The notes beneath the pieces were generated by a model. The model made no database searches. It was not told the origin of the DNA and saw only the letters and a program-made list of their open reading frames with translations. A stretch of 64,000 nt of DNA from Methyloversatilis thermotolerans (GTDB taxonomy: Bacteria; Pseudomonadota; Gammaproteobacteria; Burkholderiales; Rhodocyclaceae): the NCBI RefSeq assembly GCF_000372885.1, contig NZ_KB889967.1, positions 2,741,430 to 2,805,429 of the forward strand, written 5' to 3'. Position numbers and translations under genes: made by a program. Below, piece by piece: positions 44,919-54,094 of this stretch (within the stretch, counting starts at the first letter, position 1; each line of letters starts with the position of its first letter).

Positions 44919-45641
44919 GTGACCCGACCCAGCGGCCGCCGGCCGGACCAGGCGCGAGAGCTGCGCATCACCCGCCATTTCACCTGCCACGCCGAAGGAT
45001 CGGTGCTGATCGAAGTCGGGCGGACGCGCGTGCTGTGCACCGCCAGCGTGGAAGAGAGCGTGCCGCCCTTCCTGCGCGGCAAGGGCCAGGGCTGGGTGAC
45101 CGCCGAATACGGCATGCTGCCGCGTTCCACGCACACGCGCAGCGCGCGCGAAGCGGCCAAGGGCAAGCAGAGCGGCCGCACGCAGGAAATCCAGCGCCTG
45201 ATCGGTCGCAGCCTGCGTTCGGTCACCGATCTCGCGGCGTTGGGCGAACGCCAGATCACGCTGGATTGCGACGTGCTGCAGGCCGATGGCGGCACGCGCT
45301 GCGCCGCCATCACCGGGGCCTGCGTCGCGCTGCACGATGCCTTGAACGGCCTGGTCACGAAGGGACTGCTTGCAGCCAACCCGCTGCGCGAACTCGTGGC
45401 CGCGGTATCGGTGGGCATCTTCGAGGGCACGCCTGTGCTCGATCTGGACTACGACGAGGACTCGGCCTGCGACACCGACATGAATGTGGTGATGACCGCC
45501 TCCGGCGGACTGTGCGAAGTGCAGGGCACGGCCGAGGGCACACCGTTCACGCGCAGCGAACTGAATGCGCTGATGGACCTCGCGGAAAACGGCATTGCAG
45601 CGCTGATCGCGGCGCAGCGCAGCGCGCTGGAGATCCGATGA
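44919..45641 (+). CDS. rph: Ribonuclease PH
   Basis: A 240-residue phosphorolytic 3'-5' exoribonuclease that trims tRNA 3' ends. Matches: [20 protein letters not shown] at the N-terminus, [24 protein letters not shown] near the phosphate site, and [19 protein letters not shown]. The start is GTG at 44919, 1 bp after the PP2C stop; the family begins at TRPSGR so no upstream start fits. It overlaps rdgB by 4 bp. Confidence 0.96.
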   Translation: MTRPSGRRPDQARELRITRHFTCHAEGSVLIEVGRTRVLCTASVEESVPPFLRGKGQGWVTAEYGMLPRSTHTRSAREAAKGKQSGRTQEIQRLIGRSLRSVTDLAALGERQITLDCDVLQADGGTRCAAITGACVALHDALNGLVTKGLLAANPLRELVAAVSVGIFEGTPVLDLDYDEDSACDTDMNVVMTASGGLCEVQGTAEGTPFTRSELNALMDLAENGIAALIAAQRSALEIR

Positions 45642-46240
45642 AACTCGAGAAACTGGTGCTCGCCAGCAACAATCCCGGCAAGCTGCGGGAACTGGATGCC
45701 ATGCTGGCACCGCTCGGCATCGAGGTGGTAAACCAGGGCGCACTGGGTGTCGGCGAGGCGGAAGAACCCTGGCCCACCTTCGTCGAGAACGCGCTGGCCA
45801 AGGCACGCCATGCCTCGCGCGAAACCGGGTTGCCGGCGCTGGCCGACGATTCCGGACTGTGCGTCGATGCGCTGGGCGGACGCCCCGGCGTGCTGTCCGC
45901 GCGCTACGCCGGCGAACCCCGATCCGATCTCGCCAATAACGCCCGCCTCATTGCGGACCTGCACGGCGTCGCGGATCGCCGCGCTCACTTCTATTCGGTC
46001 ATCGTGCTGGTGCGTTCGGCCGACGATCCACAGCCGCTGATCGCCGACGGCGAATGGCATGGCGAAATCGTCGCCGATGCGCGTGGCGACGGTGGCTTCG
46101 GCTACGATCCGCACTTCTGGGTGCCGTCGCTTGACCAGACGGCAGCCGAGTTGCCGGCGGAACTCAAGAACACGCTGTCGCATCGCGCTGCGGCCATGCG
46201 ACACCTGCTCGACCGGCTGCGCCTGCTCGCCACACCATGA
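45638..46240 (+). CDS. rdgB: XTP/dITP pyrophosphatase (RdgB/HAM1)
   Basis: A 200-residue house-cleaning NTPase that removes deaminated purine triphosphates. [20 protein letters not shown] at the N-terminus carries the SNNxGK motif, with [20 protein letters not shown] and [20 protein letters not shown] further on. It is packed between rph and hemW with 4-bp overlaps. Confidence 0.97.
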   Translation: MKLEKLVLASNNPGKLRELDAMLAPLGIEVVNQGALGVGEAEEPWPTFVENALAKARHASRETGLPALADDSGLCVDALGGRPGVLSARYAGEPRSDLANNARLIADLHGVADRRAHFYSVIVLVRSADDPQPLIADGEWHGEIVADARGDGGFGYDPHFWVPSLDQTAAELPAELKNTLSHRAAAMRHLLDRLRLLATP

Positions 46241-47445
46241 CCCGCATCATCCCGCTGCATCCGGCACGGGCCGCGCGCGCGCCTGCCGATGAAGCGGCGC
46301 TCTCCTTCACCACGCCGCCACCGCTGTCGCTGTACATCCATTTTCCTTGGTGCGTGCGCAAGTGCCCGTATTGCGATTTCAATTCGCACACCGTGCGCGA
46401 CAGCATTCCGGAGGCCGTCTATATCGAGGCGCTGATCGCCGACCTGGAAAGCGCGCTGCCGGACATCTGGGGCCGGCGCATCCAGACCGTGTTCATCGGC
46501 GGCGGCACGCCCAGCCTCATGTCGGCCGAAGGGCTGGACCGGCTGCTCACCGCGGTACGCATGCGCACGCATCTTTCGCCGGACGCGGAAATCACGCTCG
46601 AGGCGAATCCGGGCACGGTCGAGGCGGCGCGCTTCGCCGGCTTCCGCGACGCCGGGGTGAACCGGCTGTCGATCGGCGTACAGAGCTTCAACGATGCTCA
46701 CCTGGCCGCACTCGGCCGCATCCATGACCATGCCGAGGCACGGCGCGCGATCGATCTGGCGCTGCACACCTTCGAACGGGTGAACGTCGATCTGATGTAC
46801 GCCTTGCCGCAGCAGACTCTGGATCAGGCACTGCTCGACCTGCGTACCGCCGAGGCCAGCGGTGTGACCCATCTGTCCTGCTATCACCTGACGCTGGAGC
46901 CGAACACGCCCTTCGCCGCAGCGCCGCCGGCACTGCCGGATGACGATGTGTCGGCCGACATGCAGGAAGCGATCGAGGCAGCGCTGGCAGATGCCGGCTT
47001 CCAGCACTACGAAACATCGGCCTTCGCGAAACCGGGACAGCGTTGCCAGCACAACCTGAACTACTGGCAGTTCGGCGACTATCTCGGCATTGGCGCGGGT
47101 GCCCATGGCAAGCTGAGCTTCCACGACCGCATCCGGCGCGACATGCGGCAACGCCATCCCAACGCCTATCTCGAAGCGGCCGCCTCGAGGCACTTCATCC
47201 AGGAATCGCGCGAGGTGGGCGCGGCCGAACTGCCGTTCGAATTCATGATGAATGCGGCGCGCCTGAACGACGGCTTCCATATCGATCTGTTCGGTCGCCA
47301 CACCAGCCTGCCGCCGGACCGCCTGCTGCCGGATCTGCTCGCCGCACGCGAAGACGGACTGCTCACGCTGGATGCGGGGCTGGTCAAGCCGACGCTGCGC
47401 GGCCGGCGCTTCCTGAACGAACTGCTGCAGCGCTTCCTGGACTGA
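46237..47445 (+). CDS. hemW: Radical SAM heme chaperone HemW
   Basis: A 402-residue radical-SAM protein. YIHFPWCVRKCPYCDFNSH near residues 31-49 has the CxxxCxxC cluster motif plus the extra Cys-lacking Phe position typical of HemW rather than HemN. GGGTPSLM, GVQSFND and the HemN_C domain near the end (FEFMMNAARLNDGF) follow. HemW inserts heme into acceptor proteins and is often mis-annotated as coproporphyrinogen III oxidase. It is the last gene of the kinase-phosphatase-rph-rdgB operon. Confidence 0.94.
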   Translation: MTRIIPLHPARAARAPADEAALSFTTPPPLSLYIHFPWCVRKCPYCDFNSHTVRDSIPEAVYIEALIADLESALPDIWGRRIQTVFIGGGTPSLMSAEGLDRLLTAVRMRTHLSPDAEITLEANPGTVEAARFAGFRDAGVNRLSIGVQSFNDAHLAALGRIHDHAEARRAIDLALHTFERVNVDLMYALPQQTLDQALLDLRTAEASGVTHLSCYHLTLEPNTPFAAAPPALPDDDVSADMQEAIEAALADAGFQHYETSAFAKPGQRCQHNLNYWQFGDYLGIGAGAHGKLSFHDRIRRDMRQRHPNAYLEAAASRHFIQESREVGAAELPFEFMMNAARLNDGFHIDLFGRHTSLPPDRLLPDLLAAREDGLLTLDAGLVKPTLRGRRFLNELLQRFLD

Positions 47446-47549
47446 CGTGGCCGGGCTGCGTCAAGCATCGATGGACGCTCCCTGCACCGCTTGAACGGCG
47501 CATTCACCGGGCCTGCTTTCCGTTGCGCCCATGAAAAAGGCCCGGCGCT

Positions 47550-48266
47550 TCAGCCCCTGCGCCGGAAGATGACGTCCCACACGCCGTGACCCAGCTTGAT
47601 GCCGCGCACCTCGAACTTGGTGAGCGGGCGATAGTCGGGGCGCGGTGCGAAACCCGGCGCGGTGTTCTCGAGCAGCGGTTCGGCGGCCAGTACGTCCAGC
47701 ATCTGTTGCGCATAGTCCTCGATGTCGGTGGCGCAGTGCAGATAGCCGCCCGGCGCCAACCGCGAGGCAAGTTGGGCCACCAGCGGCGCCTGGATGAGTC
47801 GCCGTTTCAGATGGCGCTTCTTCGGCCAGGGGTCAGGAAAATAGACATGGATGCCGGCAAGCGAGTCGCGCGGAATCATGTCGCGCAGCACCTCCACCGC
47901 GTCGTGCTGGATCACCCGGATATTGTTCAGCCCCTGTTCCGCGATCAACTTGAGCAGATTGCCGACGCCAGGCCCGTGCACCTCGATGCCGATGAAATCG
48001 GTATCGGTACGCGCGGCGGCGATTTCGGCGGTGGAGAAGCCCATGCCGAAGCCGATTTCCAGCACCACCGGCGCGACGCGGCCGAACAGGGCCGCGTAAT
48101 CGAGCGGCGCCTCCGCATGCGCGATGCCCCAGCGCGGCATGCCTTGTTCGATATTGCGGATCTGCGCGGGCGACATGCGCCCCTGGCGCAGCACATAGCT
48201 GCGGATGTGGCGCTGCAATGACGGGTCGCCCGCATCACCGGCGGAATCTGTATGTTCTTCGTTCAT
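47550..48266 (-). CDS. trmB: tRNA (guanine-N7-)-methyltransferase
   Basis: A 238-residue SAM methyltransferase that forms m7G46 in tRNA. Motifs: [20 protein letters not shown] near residue 68 (SAM site), [15 protein letters not shown], and [17 protein letters not shown] near 143-159 (tRNA/catalytic). ATG at 48266 is chosen; upstream in-frame codons lack homology. It converges with hemW. Confidence 0.95.
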   Translation of the reverse strand: MNEEHTDSAGDAGDPSLQRHIRSYVLRQGRMSPAQIRNIEQGMPRWGIAHAEAPLDYAALFGRVAPVVLEIGFGMGFSTAEIAAARTDTDFIGIEVHGPGVGNLLKLIAEQGLNNIRVIQHDAVEVLRDMIPRDSLAGIHVYFPDPWPKKRHLKRRLIQAPLVAQLASRLAPGGYLHCATDIEDYAQQMLDVLAAEPLLENTAPGFAPRPDYRPLTKFEVRGIKLGHGVWDVIFRRRG

Positions 48267-48362
48267 GAAAGCAGTCCTGCCGCATGGTCCGGCCCATGCG
48301 GTTCGACGCGTCCGGCAGACGCCGGACACAAAGTGATGGAAGAGCGCGCCGCGGTGCGGACG

Positions 48363-49151
48363 TCAGCCGTTAATCAGACCGCCGGTCGGCGAACTGGGGG
48401 CAGCGCTGTACAGCTTGCGCGGCATGCGTCCGGCGAGGAAGGCTTCGCGACCGGCCTCGACGCCCTTCTTCATTGCGCTGGCCATCAGCACCGGGTTCTG
48501 CGCCTTGGCGATGGCGGTGTTCATCAGCACGCCGTCGCAGCCCAGCTCCATCGCGATGGCTGCGTCCGACGCGGTGCCGACGCCGGCATCGACGATGACC
48601 GGCACGCGCGCGTTGTCGATGATGAGGCGCAGGTTCCACGGGTTCAGGATGCCCATGCCGGAGCCGATCAGGCTGGCCAGCGGCATCACCGCAACGCAGC
48701 CGACCTCTTCCAGCCGTTTGGCCATTATGGGGTCGTCCGAGCAGTAGACCATCACGTCGAAGCCGTCGCGCACCAGTGTTTCGGCGGCGGCCAGCGTCTG
48801 CACCATGTCCGGGAACAGCGTATCCGCATCGCCCAGCACCTCCAGCTTGACCAGGTTGTGGCCATCGAGCAGTTCGCGCGCCAGCCGCAGCGTGCGCACT
48901 GCGTCGTCCGCGGTATAGCAGCCGGCGGTATTCGGCAGCAGCGTGTAGCGATCCGGCGGCAGCACGTCGAGCAGGCTGGGCTGACCCGGTTCCTGACCGA
49001 TATTCGTGCGGCGTATCGCCACCGTGATGATTTCCGAGCCGGACGCCTCGACCGCGTCGCGCGTCTGGTCGAAATCGCGATACTTGCCGGTGCCGACCAG
49101 CAGGCGCGACGAGAACTCGCGCTTACCGATGTTCAGGGTGTCCTTTTTCAT
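48363..49151 (-). CDS. thiG: Thiazole synthase
   Basis: A 262-residue TIM-barrel enzyme that builds the thiazole phosphate of thiamin from deoxyxylulose-5-phosphate, dehydroglycine and ThiS-thiocarboxylate. [24 protein letters not shown] (Schiff-base Lys near 101-102), [15 protein letters not shown] and [20 protein letters not shown] are visible. It lies 15 bp after thiS, its sulfur-carrier partner. No TPP riboswitch is recognisable upstream of the pair. Confidence 0.96.
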   Translation of the reverse strand: MKKDTLNIGKREFSSRLLVGTGKYRDFDQTRDAVEASGSEIITVAIRRTNIGQEPGQPSLLDVLPPDRYTLLPNTAGCYTADDAVRTLRLARELLDGHNLVKLEVLGDADTLFPDMVQTLAAAETLVRDGFDVMVYCSDDPIMAKRLEEVGCVAVMPLASLIGSGMGILNPWNLRLIIDNARVPVIVDAGVGTASDAAIAMELGCDGVLMNTAIAKAQNPVLMASAMKKGVEAGREAFLAGRMPRKLYSAAPSSPTGGLING

Positions 49152-49166
49152 GGGATGTTCCAGGTT

Positions 49167-49382
49167 TCAGCCGCCACCGACGGCGATGACGATTTCGATG
49201 CGGTCGCCCGCCGTCAGCACGGTGGCGGCATGATGTGCCCGCGGCACGATTTCGCCATTGCGCTCGACCGCGATGCGCTTGCCGGTCAGCGCCAGGGCCG
49301 CGATCAGGTCTGTCAAGGTCTGGCCCGGCTGTATCGGATGCAGCCGGCCATTCAGTTGTATCGAAGTAAGAAGTTCGCTCAC
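49167..49382 (-). CDS. thiS: Sulfur carrier protein ThiS
   Basis: A 71-residue ubiquitin-like protein ending in VGGG; the C-terminal GG is adenylated and thiocarboxylated. SIQLNGRLHPIQPGQTLTDL and KRIAVERNGEIVPR are typical. It directly precedes thiG. Confidence 0.93.
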   Translation of the reverse strand: MSELLTSIQLNGRLHPIQPGQTLTDLIAALALTGKRIAVERNGEIVPRAHHAATVLTAGDRIEIVIAVGGG

Positions 49383-49481
49383 GCCGCAAGTTTACCGGGT
49401 TATGCATGGAGGCGGTCGAGAACCCGGATGCCGTTGCGCCGTCCAATGACCGGCCTGTCGCCTGTCACCGGAGGATGATCA

Positions 49482-49934
49482 ATGAACGCGCGTCGCCCTG
49501 TTGTTGCCATCGCCCTCACCGCCCTGCTCGCCGCAGCGCCCGCTCTGGCGGCCGGCGACCTCGGCAAGCAGGATCCGCTCAATGTCGCCTTGCGCATGGC
49601 GGTCGAGGACGGCAAGCCACGCTTCCTGCCCGAGCAGCTCACGCTGGAAACCGGGCGGCTGTATGCGCTCAAGGTGAGCAATGCCACCGACCGGCCGATG
49701 TACTTCGGCTCGCAGGGGCTGGCCGACGCGGTCTATACGCGCAAGGTGGTGGCCCTCGATGCCGCCGGCAAGGTGGTGGCCGAGATCTATGGCCCGACAC
49801 GCCGCATGGAAATCGCCGCCGGCCACACCGTCGAGTGGTGGTTCCTGCCGGTGCGCACCGGTCGCTTCGAGGACGTCATGTCCACGCGCAGCCTGTTCGA
49901 CGCCGGCATGCGGGCGACCATAGAAGTCCAGTAG
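49482..49934 (+). CDS. Exported cupredoxin-like protein
   Basis: A 150-residue precursor with a signal peptide (VVAIALTALLAAAPALAAGD, cleavage after ALA). The mature part has a cupredoxin-like beta pattern: FLPEQLTLETGRLYALKVSN and HTVEWWFLPVRTGRFEDVMS near the C-terminus. The standard blue-copper Cys is absent; His, Met and acidic residues could bind metal differently. I infer a periplasmic metal-related role; no tight neighbour clarifies it. Confidence 0.7.
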   Translation: MNARRPVVAIALTALLAAAPALAAGDLGKQDPLNVALRMAVEDGKPRFLPEQLTLETGRLYALKVSNATDRPMYFGSQGLADAVYTRKVVALDAAGKVVAEIYGPTRRMEIAAGHTVEWWFLPVRTGRFEDVMSTRSLFDAGMRATIEVQ

Positions 49935-49990
49935 GCCGCGGGCACCGCCGCCGAACTGCGTCCCCACTGGAGGCGGCGCCCGGGCCAGCG

Positions 49991-49996
49991 TACAAT
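49991..49996 (+). promoter_or_regulatory. -10 box (TACAAT) of the tRNA-Gly gene
   Basis: TACAAT ends 20 bp before the tRNA 5' end and fits a sigma-70 -10 element (5 of 6). No clear -35 hexamer is seen 17 bp upstream. Confidence 0.4.
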
Positions 49997-50016
49997 CCGC
50001 CCGCTGCCCCATCGGC

Positions 50017-50090
50017 GCGGGTGTAGTTCAATGGCAGAACGGCAGCTTCCCAAGCTGCATACGAGGGTTCGATTCCCTTCACCCGCTCCA
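50017..50090 (+). tRNA. tRNA-Gly, anticodon CCC
   Basis: A complete cloverleaf: acceptor GCGGGTG pairs with CACCCGC, D-arm GTTCAATGGCAGAAC, anticodon stem GCAGC/GCTGC with loop TTCCCAA (CCC, reads GGG), and T-arm AGGGTTCGATTCCCT. The discriminator is T and CCA is encoded. 74 nt in total. Confidence 0.96.
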
Positions 50091-50279
50091 GCCTGCAAGC
50101 CTTGTCCGGTCCGTTCGGCTTCGCCCAGTCCTACAGCCCGCTGCGGCTCCGGTCGCTAGACTTGCTGACGATGTGCCGAAGCCTTTTTCACTTCATCCCC
50201 GCACCACCGCTTTTTTCCCTGACCGCGCCTGTCCGACGGCCCTGCCGTCACGCACGCCACACAATCCAGGAGATTGCCC

Positions 50280-51308
50280 ATGCGATTGCGCCGCCTGCCG
50301 CTCTGCCTCGCCCTTTCACTGCCCGCGTTGTCTCTGCCGATGACCGCCACGGCCGACGAGATCCGCATGATCAACGGCGACCGCATCACCGGCCGCATCG
50401 TGAGCAAGGCTGACAATGAGCTGGTGGTCGATACCGACTATGCAGGTCAGATCAAGCTGCGCTGGGATCAGGTGTCTAGCCTGTTCACGGAGGACACCAT
50501 GGCGGTCCAGACCCGCGATGGCTCGTTCATGCCGGATGCCAGACTCGGCAGCACCGGCGGCGACCGGATCGAGTTGAGCAGCGAAGACGGCCGCACCGTC
50601 GTGCAAAGACAGGACATCGTCTTCATCAACCCCACGCCGGAGCAGTCCGGCCGCGGCGTAAGTTATTCCGGGCGTGCCAATGTGTCCGCGGCCATCGTCA
50701 ACGGCAATTCGGACAATGAGCGGCTCTATGGCGACGCTTCGCTTCTCGCGCGCGCCAAGACCTATGGCTGGGGACTGGGCATGAAGGTGGACAAGCGCGA
50801 GGATCGCGGCGTGTCGACCGCGCGGCAATGGCTTTTCGACGGCAACTACGACCATTTCCTCGATGATCGTCACTTCATCTATGGTCGCGCATCGCTGCAG
50901 CAGGACAAGTTCAAGGACATACGCCTGCGGACCACGACCGGTGCCGGTTACGGCTGGCAGCTCTACGACGACGAAACCACGAAACTGTCGCTGCGTTCCG
51001 GTCTGGACTATGTCCGGCTGGACCGCGAGGCCGGCATGGACGAGGACTACCCCGCACTCGGCTGGGGCGTGCGCGCCTCGCGCTGGATAATGAATCGCAG
51101 CGCGGAGCTGTTCCACGACCAGGACGGCTTCCTGAGTCTTTCCGATCCGGATTTCCTGACGCTGCGGACAAAGAGCGGCGTGCGCCTGCCCATCGCCGGC
51201 GGCATCACCGCATCGGCCCAGCTCAACGCCGACTGGGAAAGGACGCCCGCTCCGGGCCGCAAGGCGACTGACACCACGCTTCTGCTGGGTCTGGGCTACC
51301 TGTGGTGA
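50280..51308 (+). CDS. DUF481 outer-membrane beta-barrel protein
   Basis: A 342-residue precursor with a signal peptide (LCLALSLPALSLPMTATADE). The N-terminal ~110 residues form an SH3-like or carboxypeptidase-regulatory-like module (IRMINGDRITGRIVSKADNE). The rest is a DUF481 barrel with alternating strands, ending in LLLGLGYLW with a terminal aromatic as in outer-membrane proteins. AGGAG is 8-9 bp before the ATG at 50280. Function unknown; such proteins are sometimes salt-induced. Confidence 0.87.
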   Translation: MRLRRLPLCLALSLPALSLPMTATADEIRMINGDRITGRIVSKADNELVVDTDYAGQIKLRWDQVSSLFTEDTMAVQTRDGSFMPDARLGSTGGDRIELSSEDGRTVVQRQDIVFINPTPEQSGRGVSYSGRANVSAAIVNGNSDNERLYGDASLLARAKTYGWGLGMKVDKREDRGVSTARQWLFDGNYDHFLDDRHFIYGRASLQQDKFKDIRLRTTTGAGYGWQLYDDETTKLSLRSGLDYVRLDREAGMDEDYPALGWGVRASRWIMNRSAELFHDQDGFLSLSDPDFLTLRTKSGVRLPIAGGITASAQLNADWERTPAPGRKATDTTLLLGLGYLW

Positions 51309-51309
51309 G

Positions 51310-51798
51310 TCAGGGCGCGCCTATGGCGCGATAGGCGCCGCCGAAATACAGCAGCGGCTCGCCGGCGCCACGCTCGAAACGCTCAACCCGTCCGACGAAA
51401 ATGAGGTGGTCGCCACCGGCGTACTGCAGATCGTTGCGACACTCGAAGCGGGCGAGGCAACCTTCCAGCAGTGGCACGCCGCCCAGTCCCTCCACCGTCT
51501 GCAAGCCCTTGAAGCGCTGTTCGCGGCTGCCCGAGAACTGCTTCGAAAGCCCGACCTGCGCCGCCGACAAGACATGGATGGCGTAATGCGAGGCGGTGCG
51601 AAAGGGCGGCGCGCTGGACGATCCGAGTGACAGGCTCCACAGCACCAGGGGCGGTTCGAGCGACACCGAATTGAACGAGTTCACGGTCAGGCCGACCGGC
51701 TCACCGTCGGCGCCTCGCGTGGTAACGACGGTGATGCCGGTGGCGAAAAGGCCGAGCGCATCACGAAAGGCGCGGCTGTCATGGACGGGATTGCTCAT
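51310..51798 (-). CDS. Flavin reductase family protein
   Basis: A 162-residue FMN-binding split-barrel protein: FRDALGLFATGITVVTTRGA, VGLTVNSFNSVSLEPPLVLW (flavin-binding) and AGGDHLIFVGRVERF near the end. Such enzymes supply reduced flavin to a monooxygenase or act alone. The start at 51798 (MSNPVHDS) is the family start. Converges with the DUF481 gene and is divergent from mutY. Confidence 0.9.
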   Translation of the reverse strand: MSNPVHDSRAFRDALGLFATGITVVTTRGADGEPVGLTVNSFNSVSLEPPLVLWSLSLGSSSAPPFRTASHYAIHVLSAAQVGLSKQFSGSREQRFKGLQTVEGLGGVPLLEGCLARFECRNDLQYAGGDHLIFVGRVERFERGAGEPLLYFGGAYRAIGAP

Positions 51799-51975
51799 CG
51801 ACGGCCACCTGAGGACACAGCTTGATGGCGTGGGCGATGCTCGGCCGGCCACAGGCCGGCCGCGTGTATTGGGCGCGTCATGGAAAAAGCGGCTGAAATC
51901 ATCGACCGGATTATCGCCGCTTTTGCCTCCGCCCCTACAATTCCACCGATGAAGCAGAAAACCCCTGGAACCGAT

Positions 51976-53022
51976 ATGGATTTCGCTGCCGTGCTGATCG
52001 ACTGGCAGCGCAGGCACGGCCGTCACGATCTGCCGTGGCAGGGCGCGGATGCCTATGGTGTGTGGGTGTCGGAAATCATGCTGCAGCAGACCCAGGTGCA
52101 GACGGTGATCGCCTACTATCAACGCTTCATGCAACGCTTTCCGACCCTCCGGCGGCTGGCCGAGGCCGACGAGACGAGCGTGCTCGAGCACTGGTCGGGC
52201 CTCGGCTACTATGCGCGGGCACGCAACCTGCACCGCGCGGCGCGCGAAATCATGACCCGCTTCGACGGGCGTTTCCCGCACGCTGTGGAGGACATCGAAA
52301 GCCTGCCGGGCATCGGGCGGTCTACCGCGGCGGCCATCGCCACCTTCTGCTTCGGCGCGCGAGCACCGATACTGGATGGCAATGTGAAGCGCGTGTTCGC
52401 GCGCGTGTTCGGCATCGAGGGCTTTCCGGGACTGCGTGCTGTCGAGCAGCGCATGTGGGCGCTGGCACAGGAACGGATGCCGCAGCAGGATGCGGCGATC
52501 TACACGCAGGCACTGATGGACCTGGGCGCCACGGTCTGTACCCGCAACCGCCCGCGCTGCGCAGCCTGTCCGGTCGCCGCGGACTGCGTGGCGCATGTGC
52601 AGGGACGCGAGCGCGAACTGCCTGCCCCGCGCCCCGCGCGCGCGCGTCCGCTGCGGGAACGCCACGCTCTGCTGGTGCTGCGGCCGGATGCCGTGCTGCT
52701 GGAACGACGCCCCGGCCACGGCATCTGGGGCGGACTGCTCAGCCTGCCCGAACTGGCCGCAGACACACCGGCCGCTGCGCACGACGAAGCACTGCGATGG
52801 CTTCAGGCACACGGGCTGCAAAGCGAATCGCTGCGGCCGCTGCCGGCGGTACAGCACGGTTTTACCCATTTCCAACTGCATCTGTATCCGATCCGCGCCG
52901 ATGTACGCGCGGCGACGCCGTTCGCCGCGGACACCGCGCTGGACTGGCAGGACCGCTCCACACTCGCAGGAGCCGCGCTGCCAGCGCCGGTGCGCCGCCT
53001 GCTGGAATCGCTCGATGGCTGA
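51976..53022 (+). CDS. mutY: A/G-specific adenine glycosylase
   Basis: A 348-residue base-excision enzyme that removes A opposite 8-oxo[13 protein letters not shown] carries the catalytic Glu near residue 34. The helix-hairpin-helix [20 protein letters not shown] near 111 and ILDGNVKRV with the catalytic Asp near 135 follow, then a 4Fe-4S motif ([17 protein letters not shown], spacing 6-2-5) and a C-terminal NUDIX-like 8-oxoG recognition domain. ATG at 51976 has GGAA 5 bp upstream and matches the family; ATG at 51949 is possible. Confidence 0.95.
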   Translation: MDFAAVLIDWQRRHGRHDLPWQGADAYGVWVSEIMLQQTQVQTVIAYYQRFMQRFPTLRRLAEADETSVLEHWSGLGYYARARNLHRAAREIMTRFDGRFPHAVEDIESLPGIGRSTAAAIATFCFGARAPILDGNVKRVFARVFGIEGFPGLRAVEQRMWALAQERMPQQDAAIYTQALMDLGATVCTRNRPRCAACPVAADCVAHVQGRERELPAPRPARARPLRERHALLVLRPDAVLLERRPGHGIWGGLLSLPELAADTPAAAHDEALRWLQAHGLQSESLRPLPAVQHGFTHFQLHLYPIRADVRAATPFAADTALDWQDRSTLAGAALPAPVRRLLESLDG

Positions 53023-53293
53023 TGGCATTGCCTGTCGCGCGGACTGTGGCGCCTGCTGCATCGCGCCGTCGATATCGAGTCCGATTCCCGGCATGCCCGA
53101 AGGCAAGCCGGCGGGCGTGCCTTGCGTACAGCTCGACGAGCGGCTGCGCTGCCGTATCTTCGGGCATCCGGAGCGACCGCCCGTGTGTGCCTCGCTGCAA
53201 CCGGGCGAGGCCATGTGTGGCGGCAGCCGCGAGCACGCCCTGCACCATCTCACCTGGCTGGAAAGGCAGACCGCGCCGGACGGCGCGTCCTGA
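53015..53293 (+). CDS. YkgJ-family cysteine-cluster protein
   Basis: A 92-residue protein rich in Cys (CRADCGACC at the start, then CVQ, CRIFG, VCASLQ and MCGG), matching the CxxCxxC(C) zinc/iron-chelating family UPF0153/YkgJ. It starts 8 bp inside the mutY 3' end, so it is probably co-translated. Its role next to mutY is unclear; a metal-binding function is inferred. Confidence 0.85.
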   Translation: MADGIACRADCGACCIAPSISSPIPGMPEGKPAGVPCVQLDERLRCRIFGHPERPPVCASLQPGEAMCGGSREHALHHLTWLERQTAPDGAS

Positions 53294-53407
53294 CACACGC
53301 CGTCGCGGGACTGTCATATTTCGGTAGCCTGCGCTGAATATAAGGAAGCTTCGTCGCACCGGGCGAAGCGCCAAGCCGCCCGGGTTGTTCCTACCCCGGA
53401 GACTTCC

Positions 53408-54076
53408 ATGAAAACCAGAACACTGAGCGGTCTGATCGCGGCCATCGCCACCTCATCGGCCTTCGCTGCCGGCCCGGACATCCAGATCACCGAATGGATG
53501 TACAACGGCGCCGATGAAACCGGCGAGTACATCGAATTCACGAACATGGGCAGCAGCGCGGTCGATTTCGCCGGCTGGTCCTTCGACGACAGCTCGCGCG
53601 CCGCCGGCTCGGTCGACCTGTCGGCCTTCGGCATCGTGCTGCCGGGACAGTCGGTCATCCTGACCGAAGCGGCCGCCAGCGCCTTTCGCGCGGCCTGGTC
53701 GCTCGACACCTCGGTCAAGGTGATCGGTGGCAACACGAACAATCTGGGCCGCGGCGACGAAATCAATCTGTACGACGCGTCCGGCTCGCTGGTCGATCGC
53801 CTGACCTATGGCGACAACGCCATCGCCGGCACCGTGCGTGCCCAGAACGCCAGCGGCAATCCGTCGGTGGTCGCCGACCTCGTGCCCAGCACCGTAACCA
53901 CCGGCTGGGTACTGGCCAGCGCGGGCGACAGCTTCGGCTCCTACGCCTCGTCCAATGGCGACATCGGCAACCCGGGCAGCTTCATCTACGCACCGGTGCC
54001 GGAACCGACCACGCACGCACTGATGCTGGCCGGCCTGGCCATCGTGGCCGCGGTCGCGCGCCGCCGCTTCAACTGA
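53408..54076 (+). CDS. PEP-CTERM exported protein with lamin-tail (LTD) domain
   Basis: A 222-residue precursor: signal peptide (TLSGLIAAIATSSAFAAG), an LTD-like domain (IQITEWMYNGADETGEYIEF, then TNMGSSAVDFAGWSF, near residues 25-130) and a C-terminal sorting tripartite VPEPTTHALMLAGLAIVAAV followed by ARRRF. Such proteins are cleaved and anchored by an exosortase, usually together with exopolysaccharide production. No exosortase gene is in the window. CGGAG lies about 5-10 bp before the ATG. Confidence 0.9.
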   Translation: MKTRTLSGLIAAIATSSAFAAGPDIQITEWMYNGADETGEYIEFTNMGSSAVDFAGWSFDDSSRAAGSVDLSAFGIVLPGQSVILTEAAASAFRAAWSLDTSVKVIGGNTNNLGRGDEINLYDASGSLVDRLTYGDNAIAGTVRAQNASGNPSVVADLVPSTVTTGWVLASAGDSFGSYASSNGDIGNPGSFIYAPVPEPTTHALMLAGLAIVAAVARRRFN

Positions 54077-54094
54077 TCTGGGAAACACACCATC

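Noticed and set aside
49383-49481. TPP riboswitch upstream of thiS
   Set aside because: The gap is short and lacks a recognisable THI-box core such as CUGAGA.
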